Made by a program: the position numbers and the translations under genes
In this document: piece after piece, positions 1 to 8,414 of the stretch
Layout of the letters: the number at the start of each line of letters is the position of its first letter
How positions within the stretch are numbered: the stretch's first letter is position 1
The notes under the pieces: generated by a model
The model's input: the letters and a program-made list of their open reading frames with translations, nothing else
What the model was told of the DNA's origin: nothing
The model's database searches: none
NCBI GenBank assembly: GCA_018672475.1
Contig: JABHFS010000110.1
Span: forward strand, 1 to 64,000
Source of the DNA: Gemmatimonadota bacterium
Lineage (GTDB): Bacteria; Latescibacterota; UBA2968; UBA8231
Direction of reading: 5' to 3'
DNA: 64,000 nucleotides

Positions 1-1
1 C

Positions 2-154
2 AAACTCGACATCCCCATCTACTTCGTCCCGGTCCATTGGCAAAACGCCGAGGGTTCGACCATCAATATCTGGCGTTGTATTGTCCAGGATCCGGTCGAC
101 ATGCTCCATATCCGCATCCGCGACAAACTCGGTCGTTATAGCCGCTCTTCTTGA
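2..154 (+). CDS. C-terminal end of a GT2 polyprenyl-phosphate mannosyltransferase-like glycosyltransferase (truncated by window start)
   Basis: Frame from base 2 reads KLDIPIYFVPVHWQNAEGSTINIWRCIVQDPVDMLHIRIRDKLGRYSRSS*, resembling DPM1-like C-termini (PVxW..EGS..N..R). Confidence 0.6.
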   Translation, partial: KLDIPIYFVPVHWQNAEGSTINIWRCIVQDPVDMLHIRIRDKLGRYSRSS

Positions 155-1035
155 GTCCGCATCATCTCGCGGACCTGTCGCGCCTGTGACGAGTCCGGAT
201 AACGCTCGAGCACTCGCCGCAACCAACGCAAACCTTCGGACGGGTTCTTGCTGAGATTATAGGCGTTGGCCAAGTGACTATAGGTTTCGGCCGAATCCTC
301 ACCGGCGGCTATCGCCCGGTGCCATAAGGGAATAGCCGCTTGGTAATCGCGCAATTTGCGATATTCAATACCGATGTCATTGTAGATCGACGGATCCGCG
401 GCACGCATTGCCAATGCTTTTTGTAACAGGCGTCCGACGCTATCACTGTGCCGCCGATTATCGCGCCCGGGTATTTAGTCCCGCCCGCCCATAATCGCGC
501 ACCGCCTCGTTTTGCAGCAGACGCACCGCCGCCCATACCACCGCCACACACCAACAGGCCAACGACGCGTCGACCGACACCAACGACGCCTGCCGCACAT
601 GCACCACATCCACCGCAATAAACGCCGCCGCCGCCAAAGCTAAACCGGGACCGTACAAGCGCCGCGCCAATACCCCGACAAAAGCCACCGTGCCCGCAGC
701 AAAGGCCACGCTAGTCGCCTAGCCCAAACGAGCAACGCGTCCGGATCCCAAAAAATGTAATAGGCCGCGAACTCCACCCGCGACCAACCTGCGCCAAAAA
801 TATTTTGCAGTACGAAACATACGCCGTAGACCAAGCCGAGCAGATAGAAGTGCAATGTCGGATAATAGAAGCGATGTGGATTGAGGTCGCCGCTGAAAAA
901 CTCCAACGGAAAAACGACCATGAAAATTTCATCTGGATGACGCATAACCGGGGCGAGAATAGTCCCCCATAGGCGCAATCCCACGGCAAGGGCCATCAAC
1001 GCGGCAAGGGCGATGAGCCATGTTCTTTTTGACAT
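136..1035 (-). pseudogene. Decayed GT39/PMT-type membrane glycosyltransferase with C-terminal TPR
   Basis: N-terminus MSKRTWLIALAALMALAVGLRLWG...HPDEIFMVVFPLEFF; continues in other frames (VAFAAGTVAFVGVLARRLYG; WAGGTKYPGAIIG), then jumps to a TPR tail (ORF 136..414). Confidence 0.6.
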
Positions 1036-1130
1036 CGTGTCTCCACGACAGAATACGGTGCTGTTCAGTTGGTCGAAGTTTAATATATTCAAGGACGATT
1101 GATCACCCCACCTCTCGCGATGGACCATCC

Positions 1131-2698
1131 ATGCACAACCTGCGCCAATTCCTCGATATTCTACAACGCGAAGGCGAACTCGTCCGCATCGAAACCCCTG
1201 TCTCTCCCGCACTCAAGCTCGGCATGAAAACCAGTGCCAAAGGGCCCATCACCCAGCACGTGCAAACGCCACCCGACCTCTCGCGACTGCCGTTTTTAAA
1301 AACCTGGCCCGAGGACGGCGGCCACTTCATCACCCTGCCCTTGGTCTACACACAACACCCTGACACCGGCCACCATAATCTTGGCATGTACCGCATCCAA
1401 CGGCATGACGCGCAGCCCCTCGGCGTGCACTGGCAGATACAGAAGGGCGGCGGTTTCCACTACCACATCGCCGAACAGCGCGATGAGCCCTTCCCCCTGG
1501 TCATCTTCGTCGGCGGACCGCCGGCCCTGATGCTCTCCGCCATCGCGCCCCTACCCGAAGGACCTGCCCGAGCTAATCCTGGCCTCCCTACTGCAAGGCG
1601 AGCGCCTACAGCGCGTGACAAACCCCCATGGCGGCCTATCGTTAATCGCCGAAGCCGAGTCCATCCAGGGCATCGTGCCGCCGCACGTGCGCCAACCCGA
1701 AGGCCCCTTCGGCGACCACTACGGCTACTACTCGCTGCAACACGACTACCCCATACTGCAGGCCAGCCATCTTTACCACCGCAAAGACGCAGTATTCCCG
1801 GCGACCGTAGTGGGCAAACCGCCGCAAGAAGACATGTTCCTCGGCACCTACATACAGGAGCTGATGGCGCCCCTGAGCAAACGGGTAATGCCGGCGATTA
1901 AGGCGATGTGGAGTTATGGCGAAACCGGCTACCACTCGCTGTCGACCATCGTTGTCGAGGAGCGCTACCCGCGCGAGGCGATGAAATTCGCCTTCCGCAT
2001 CCTCGGCGAGGACGGCGGCCAGCTCAATCTCACCAAATTCCTGGTCGTCATCGATCGCCCCATGGACCTCGGCGACTTCCGCCAGGTACTCGCCTACGCC
2101 CTGGCCCGCGCACAACTCCAGACCGACCTTTTCATCATCGCCAACCTCGCCATGGACACACTCGACTACACCGGACCGGAGATCAACAAGGGCAGCAAGG
2201 GCAGCCTCATCGGCGTCGGCGAGCCCGTACGCGATCTGCCGCACGAATTCCGCGGCGACCTGCCCTACGGTGCCAACGCCGCCGCCGTTTACTGCGCCGG
2301 AGCCCTCGCCGTGCAAGACCCGACCTACGACGACGACCCCGACTACGCACAGCACCTCGCCGGCCACCGCGCCGTCACCGACTGGCCGCTGATCTTTCTC
2401 GTAGACGACGCCGACGTCGCCCACAAAAACATCAGCTTCCTCTGGAGCACCTTCACGAGATTCGAACCCGCCGCCGACACCTACGCCACCGATACCGAAT
2501 TGCGTCGGCACCACCCCTGCTATACGCCGCCCGTAGTCTTGGACTGCCGCATGAAACCCGGTTACCCGGACGAGCTAATCATAGATGAGAGTACTGCAAA
2601 GAAAGTCACCAACCGCTGGAGTGAGTATTTTCCCGCGGGCAATGTCGAGAGGCGAAGAAAACCGGATGGGCTACAAGGGTTTTTCCTTATTAGATTAG
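1131..2698 (+). pseudogene. ubiD: UbiD family decarboxylase, apparently frameshifted twice
   Basis: MHNLRQFLDILQREGELVRIETPV... continues in ORF 1615..2988; one extra G near 1558-1560 and one at 2668-2670 would restore ...PLPEDLPELILASLL... and ...RKPDGYKGFSLLD*. Confidence 0.75.
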
Positions 2699-2972
2699 CG
2701 GCTACTTCCAGGGCGGTTGCTGGAGGGGCAGCGCTCCATCGCGACCACTCGCCCCGCAACCGCCCTGCCCTTAAAAATACCCGCCGCAGCCATCCCCTCC
2801 CCCTGGCCAACACCTGGGGTAAAAGAGGCTATGAATTCCCGAAACCACATCAACCCGTACACGCTACCATGTCTAAACACAGCTCTCCTGAGATAGCGGT
2901 CTGCTCCCATTGCAGCGAAGGCAGCCCCCTGACCCGTAGCGTCAGACGCACTCCAAAAACAAGGACCCTAGC

Positions 2973-4400
2973 ATGGACGACTCCTTAGCTTTCGCCCCCA
3001 TCACCGAACTCGCCACCCTAATCCGCCGCCGCGAACTCTCACCCATCGAACTAACCGACCTCTACCTGGAGCGTATCGAACAGTACGACTCCGCCCTCAA
3101 CGCCTATATCGCCCCCACAGCCGAACGCGCCCGCGCGCAAGCCCGCGCCGCCGAAGCGCAAATCGCCAGCGGCACCTATCTCGGCCCCCTGCACGGCATC
3201 CCATTGGCCTTCAAGGATCTCGTTGACGTCGCCGGCCTGCCCACGACCGGTGGTTCTATCCTGCTCGGCGACCAGCCCGCCACCACCGACGCGACCGTAG
3301 CAAGACGCCTCTTCGCCGCCGGCGCGGTACTGCTGGGCAAAACCCATATGGTCGAATTCGCCTTTGGCGGCACCGGCGTCAACCACCACTTCGGCACGCC
3401 GGTTAATCCCTGGGACCCCGAAATCCACCGCCTGCCGGGCGGCTCCTCCTCCGGCTCGGGCGTCGCCGTCGCGGCGGGCCTCGCCCCCGCCGCCCTCGGC
3501 TCGGACACCGGAGGCTCGGTCCGCATCCCCTCCTCTTTCTGCGGCCTCGTCGGCCTAAAACCGACTTTCGGCCTGCTGCCCAACACCGGCGTACTACCGC
3601 TCGATCCGACCCTCGACAGCATCGGCCCTCTGTGCCGCACGGCCGAAGACTGCGCCTTGTTGTACCAGGCGATGGTCGGGCCCGATCCGGCGGCGCCAGA
3701 AACCTACGGCCAAGTCTGCCATTCGATTATGGATGAATTAGAAGGCGAGGTCGCCGGTATGCGGCTTTGCTTTCCGCGCGAATATTTCTGGGTCGACGTC
3801 GATGCGGAGGTCGAAGCGGCGGTGCGGGCCTCGGCCCAAGTTTTCGCCGGGCTCAACGTACACGTCGACGAAATATCCCTCGAAGTACTCGACGACCTAG
3901 TCGCCTGGCGCCGCGGCGTGAATACCACCGCCGTCGAAGCTTATCGCTACCACCGCGAAAACCTCGAAAACCACTTCGACCGTTTTGATCCCATCGTCTC
4001 CGAACGCATGCTCGACGGACGCGAGACTTTGGCTTCCGATTTCCTGCAGCAGATCGACAGCCGCACTGCGCTGCGCCGCAAAGCACTCACCGCGCTCGAA
4101 AATGTCGACTTTCTCATCACCCCGACCACCCCCTTTGCCGCGCCAGTCTTAGAAGAGATCGACAGGGATGGCGTCTACTTCCCCGTCAACGCCCTCTGTC
4201 TGCGCAATACCATCGCCGTCAACGCCCTCGACCTGTGCGCCGTCTCGCTGCCCTGCGGCTTTACCCACGACGGGCTGCCGATCGGCCTGCAACTGATCGG
4301 CCACCCGCACGACGAGGCGCGCCTCCTGCGCCTGGCCCGTGCCTTCGAACAGGCCACCGACTTCCACCGCCAGACACCCGATCTTGAAGCGTTTATTTGA
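2973..4400 (+). CDS. Amidase signature family protein (GatA-like amidase)
   Basis: GGSSSGSGVAVAAGLAPAALGSDTGGSVRIPSSFCGLVGLKPT amidase signature. Confidence 0.93.
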   Translation: MDDSLAFAPITELATLIRRRELSPIELTDLYLERIEQYDSALNAYIAPTAERARAQARAAEAQIASGTYLGPLHGIPLAFKDLVDVAGLPTTGGSILLGDQPATTDATVARRLFAAGAVLLGKTHMVEFAFGGTGVNHHFGTPVNPWDPEIHRLPGGSSSGSGVAVAAGLAPAALGSDTGGSVRIPSSFCGLVGLKPTFGLLPNTGVLPLDPTLDSIGPLCRTAEDCALLYQAMVGPDPAAPETYGQVCHSIMDELEGEVAGMRLCFPREYFWVDVDAEVEAAVRASAQVFAGLNVHVDEISLEVLDDLVAWRRGVNTTAVEAYRYHRENLENHFDRFDPIVSERMLDGRETLASDFLQQIDSRTALRRKALTALENVDFLITPTTPFAAPVLEEIDRDGVYFPVNALCLRNTIAVNALDLCAVSLPCGFTHDGLPIGLQLIGHPHDEARLLRLARAFEQATDFHRQTPDLEAFI

Positions 4401-4561
4401 CGTCGACAAGCGAAAGTACCAGTGCCACACCACCGACTCTTGGACAACGACTTAACTACGCTCAACAGAACGAATATTAGCGACAGGATTCATTCTCCCA
4501 CAAGCAGGCCAAACGTTAAAATACACCCCCAACACCAATTTTATTATGCGCAGTCCAGGGC

Positions 4562-4590
4562 TTGCCAATATTCAGGACGACTCCTATATT
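4562..4590 (+). promoter_or_regulatory. Predicted sigma-70 promoter of tRNA-Glu
   Basis: TTGCCA, 17-nt spacer, TATATT, about 37 nt upstream of the tRNA 5' end. Confidence 0.6.
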
Positions 4591-4626
4591 TCTTCCTACA
4601 TCGAGATTAAATTCTCGATGTTGTGT

Positions 4627-4701
4627 GCTCCCATCGTCTAGAGGTTAGGACCCAGGGTTTTCAACCCTGTAACCGGAGTTCAATTCTCCGTGGGAGCACC
4701 A
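4627..4701 (+). tRNA. tRNA-Glu (anticodon TTC), CCA encoded
   Basis: Acceptor GCTCCCA/TGGGAGC, anticodon stem CAGGG-TTTTCAA-CCCTG, T arm CCGGAGTTCAATTCTCCG, 3' ACCA. Confidence 0.95.
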
Positions 4702-4736
4702 TTTTTTTGTACATTTCGCCGTGAATGCCCGATTTA

Positions 4737-4763
4737 AAAGGCCCTCTTAAGAGGGCCTTTTTG
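4737..4763 (+). terminator. Intrinsic terminator downstream of tRNA-Glu
   Basis: AAAAGGCCCTCTTAAGAGGGCCTTTTT. Confidence 0.85.
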
Positions 4764-4794
4764 TCAGCCCCGCAACGCTAAACGCAGCAAGTAC

Positions 4795-4828
4795 AAAAAA
4801 AGGGCGCAGACCCTTCGGTTCGCGCCCC
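4795..4828 (-). terminator. Intrinsic terminator for the 4853-5182 minus-strand gene
   Basis: Minus strand GGGGCGCGAACCGAAGGGTCTGCGCCCTTTTTT. Confidence 0.75.
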
Positions 4829-4852
4829 ATCACTCTTGCCTCAATCCAGCCT

Positions 4853-5182
4853 TTATTCCGCTGCTTGCTCTTCCTCCGCTTCTCCGTCCATAATCACCTT
4901 CAACGCCTCTTCGCGCTGGCGCAACTCCGCTTTGAGCCCTTCGATCTGCAGTTTGAATTCACTTAGGTTCTCCGCCAGGTCCACCGCCTCGCCCGCGTTG
5001 AGCTTGGTGTAAACGGTTTCGCCCAAGTCGGCAAAGGTCGAGCGCAGCCGACGGCGAGTCGCGGCGATATCCGCCCGGACCTTGAGCGCCTGGGCCAACA
5101 TCCGGCCGCGCTCCCGCACATTGACGAACTGCGTCCTGATCGCCTGGGTGAGTTCTTCTTTCGTCCGCATCATGCCCACCAT
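4853..5182 (-). CDS. Small coiled-coil protein of unknown function
   Basis: 109 aa, heptad-rich; flanked by its own terminator. Confidence 0.7.
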   Translation of the reverse strand: MVGMMRTKEELTQAIRTQFVNVRERGRMLAQALKVRADIAATRRRLRSTFADLGETVYTKLNAGEAVDLAENLSEFKLQIEGLKAELRQREEALKVIMDGEAEEEQAAE

Positions 5183-5342
5183 TTCTCCTACTTGAGGTTC
5201 ACTTTATATAACTCATTTTTTCGCTAATGGTTTCCCACCACAAAAAACGCCCAATAATAATTGCACAATATAACGCATTGTCCATGTCGAATCGCGAAAA
5301 AACGACGACACCTTGGTCGGGTGAGGCTTTTATTAGTATCCT

Positions 5343-6383
5343 ATGCCGATGCTCAGTCTACTTATACCCTGCACCGTGCTACTGCTGCTAGCCTGCAGCG
5401 ATAGCAAAAAAGATGCGGCCCCGACCGCACCCGATCTCGGGGCCGTATCCCTCGCACTGATCGACATCGAATTCAGCGGCGACGCGGCGCGCGCCCTGTT
5501 CGACGGCCCAGAAAATACCCGCATCGTCCTACCCACGACCCCCTGTCAAAGCACGACGATAAACCTGCGTCTAGACGGTTTTGTCTTTCCCCGGCCCCTG
5601 ACCCAGGATTTGCTGATCAGCGCCGCCGACAGTCTCGGCTCACCTATTACCGAAGTCCTCTTCGAGTTCACCGACGGCATCCCCCACGCCCACCTTGCCC
5701 TCGGCGGCGACACGCCGGCCGAACTCGACGCGACCATCAGCGACGGGCTCGCCATCCATCAGTGGGCCGGCGTCCCGCTCTTGGCTACGCCGACGCTGAC
5801 GGCGGCCTATGCCGATACCACACCCGCCGGAAAGATCGCCGCGGCAACCGCCCCACGTACCGAAGAGCCACTGCATTTGCCCAGCGCACGCCTTGCGCAA
5901 AGCGATGGCTTCGTCGAGATGCGCATACTCGGCATCGGGCAGACCGAGGAGGAACTGGCCATTCTACTCGTCGACCTCGAAGACCGCCTGGTCTTTCCCT
6001 TCTTCGTCGGTCTTTGCCAGGCCGCCTCGATCAACGCGACGCTCAACCGCCTCAATAGGGAAGAGGCCAGCACGCACGCCCTCTTCCACGAATTACTGGT
6101 CACCTCCAAGGCGACCGTCACCCACGGCCGCATCACCGAGCTCAGGGAAAATACCTATATCGGCGCCGTCAGCCTTGTGCGCAAACAACGGGAAATCGTG
6201 CTCGACGCCCGCCCCAGCGACGCCGTCGCCCTGGCCCTGCGCGCCGGCGCGCGGATAGAGGTCGCCACGGACCTGCTGGCCAGCATCGGTGAAGAAGCTG
6301 GGCCCTATCTGGAGATCTTCGCAGCGGGGAAAACCGCTCAGCCCGATTTTTTTCCGCGCCTAGGGAACATTTCCCGTCCCTAA
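5343..6383 (+). CDS. Lipoprotein with tandem bifunctional-nuclease (DUF151) domains
   Basis: Lipobox LLLLACSD; first copy has FPRPLTQDLL, second has VLDARPSDAVALALRAG. Confidence 0.8.
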   Translation: MPMLSLLIPCTVLLLLACSDSKKDAAPTAPDLGAVSLALIDIEFSGDAARALFDGPENTRIVLPTTPCQSTTINLRLDGFVFPRPLTQDLLISAADSLGSPITEVLFEFTDGIPHAHLALGGDTPAELDATISDGLAIHQWAGVPLLATPTLTAAYADTTPAGKIAAATAPRTEEPLHLPSARLAQSDGFVEMRILGIGQTEEELAILLVDLEDRLVFPFFVGLCQAASINATLNRLNREEASTHALFHELLVTSKATVTHGRITELRENTYIGAVSLVRKQREIVLDARPSDAVALALRAGARIEVATDLLASIGEEAGPYLEIFAAGKTAQPDFFPRLGNISRP

Positions 6384-6678
6384 AGCGACCTTACTGCACA
6401 CAAGCAGAAAGTAATCGAACGGTGGACGCCATATGGGTCCACAACACCACCCCGGTGATCGCGTTAAAGCGTTCAGGATCCTCGGCAAAAGCGCCGATAG
6501 ATTCCGCTTACGGCACCCCAGCGGAGACCGCGCGAGCCGTCGCCCTCAGCCCGGGAGAGAAAATCCACACCAGTACGTTTTCAATCACGATCTACCCTCG
6601 TAACGAACCGATGGACACCCCATTCCCCCCGTTCTATATTTGCCTCGCCACTTAACCACAGCGGAGGCCATCTCACCC

Positions 6679-7431
6679 ATGCCCCATCTCACCCCCGAGC
6701 AAAAAAACGACTTTAAAGAAAACGGCTGCCTCATCATCCGCAATGCTCTCGCTCCCGAGCAAATACAAGCCGCACAGGACACCCTCTGGGCCGGCATAGA
6801 AGCCAATCGCAACGATCCCGAAACTTGGGTTGAGGCCGGACCCCGCAGCCCGGCTTCCACCAACGACCCCGCCATCCGAGCCACCGTGCACGAATCGCCG
6901 CTTTTCGCGATGATGGAGGAAATGGTCGGCAAAGACCTGCTTAACCCCGGTAGCGCCGGCCCCGCGTTCGTCTATCCGTCGAAGGACAAAAACTGGTCCC
7001 TGCCCGCCCGCGGTCACCTCGACGGTTATTACACGCCCACCAATGGCGTCGCCGAAGGCACCGTCGGCTATATGACCATGAATGTCACGATCTATGTCGA
7101 AGACATCGACGCCAAAGGTGGGTGTTTCACCTATTGGCCCGGCAGCCACCGTGTCGCGCACGAATATTTCAAGACACATTCGCTGCTCTCGGTGCAAGGC
7201 GGGGTCTCCAGCGACCTGTACCCGGAAGGCAAATTCCCCGAAGGCCAGCAATTCGTCGGCAAAGCCGGCGACGCCATCTTCTGGCACGGCCAGCTCTTCC
7301 ACTCTGGCTCCAAAAACGTCAACCGCAATATCCGCATGGCCCTGATCGGCCGCTTCTCGCGCAAAGACAGCAACGACATCCGCTTCGAGACCAACGACGA
7401 TCAATGGGCGACCTGGGAGGGCATCAACTAA
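6679..7431 (+). CDS. Phytanoyl-CoA dioxygenase (PhyH) family protein
   Basis: GHLDGYYTPTNG HxD motif, GDAIFWHGQLFHSGSKN. Confidence 0.92.
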   Translation: MPHLTPEQKNDFKENGCLIIRNALAPEQIQAAQDTLWAGIEANRNDPETWVEAGPRSPASTNDPAIRATVHESPLFAMMEEMVGKDLLNPGSAGPAFVYPSKDKNWSLPARGHLDGYYTPTNGVAEGTVGYMTMNVTIYVEDIDAKGGCFTYWPGSHRVAHEYFKTHSLLSVQGGVSSDLYPEGKFPEGQQFVGKAGDAIFWHGQLFHSGSKNVNRNIRMALIGRFSRKDSNDIRFETNDDQWATWEGIN

Positions 7432-8201
7432 TGCAACTCGTCTTCAGCCCGACCCTCTGCCCCGACCTGCTGCTGCCCGACATAATCGACCTGACCAAGG
7501 CGGCCGGCTTCTCGCGCCTCGAACTCTTCCGCGCCCACACCGAGTCCACTCCGGTGCACGACGATTGGTCCGTACCGATGGTCCGCGAGGCCCTCGCCGA
7601 CGCCGGCCTCGCACTAACGAGCCTCAATATCCGCAACCTCACCGGCCGTAAAGCCGACGCCGATGAGCACAACCTCGCCTACAACCTGCGCCAGCTCGAA
7701 TGGGATATCCATCTGGGCCGCGCCCTCGGCCTCAGCACCATGAACACCAAGGGCGGTGAGCGCACCGACGAGGCACTCGCCGACCTTATCGAAGGCGTCA
7801 ACACTCTGCTCAAAAAAATCCCCGATATCTCCCTCAACCTCGGCAACCAAAAAGACAACCGCCTACAGACCCTAGCCGACTACCAAGCCGTCATGCCCGA
7901 GCTGTCCACCCGCGCCCACGTGCTGCTCGACACCGGGCACCTGCTCACCGCCGACGAACCCATCATGCCCTTCGCCGAAGCCTTGGCCGACCGCATCGGC
8001 CACGTCCACCTCCGCGACCAAAAAGGCGACAAACCCGTGCCCTTCGGCACCGGCGACCTACCCTTCGCCGAACTCATCACCCTACTCAAAGACAGCCACT
8101 ACGACGGCCTGCTCGTCATCGAACTGGAAGAAGTCGACTGGGCTGAACCCTTACCCGCCGCCATCGCCGCGCGTGAATATGTCGAAGGGCTCGTAGGCTA
8201 A
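7431..8201 (+). CDS. Sugar phosphate isomerase/epimerase (xylose isomerase-like TIM barrel)
   Basis: VLLDTGHLLTADEP...GHVHLRDQKGDKPVPFGTGDLPF...LVIELEE; start overlaps PhyH stop. Confidence 0.88.
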   Translation: MQLVFSPTLCPDLLLPDIIDLTKAAGFSRLELFRAHTESTPVHDDWSVPMVREALADAGLALTSLNIRNLTGRKADADEHNLAYNLRQLEWDIHLGRALGLSTMNTKGGERTDEALADLIEGVNTLLKKIPDISLNLGNQKDNRLQTLADYQAVMPELSTRAHVLLDTGHLLTADEPIMPFAEALADRIGHVHLRDQKGDKPVPFGTGDLPFAELITLLKDSHYDGLLVIELEEVDWAEPLPAAIAAREYVEGLVG

Positions 8202-8414
8202 ACTCAATTCCCCTTTAAGCAAACTCTTCCAAGCCAGTGCAGGGTCCAACTGCCAAATGGAACATCACTCCATTACCTTGCCAAGACGGGAGAACGTCGA
8301 GAGATCCGTCACAGGAAATATCACTCTCATCCCCCTCCCAACTATTTGCCTCCCTACCCCCGATTCCATAAATTCTCCCAGCCCAACACAGCGCCGCCCT
8401 TAGGAGCACACCCC

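Noticed and set aside
1642-2514. 290-aa minus-strand ORF opposite ubiD
   Set aside because: Gly/Val/Ala-biased antisense translation of a well-supported UbiD reading frame; typical GC-rich shadow ORF.
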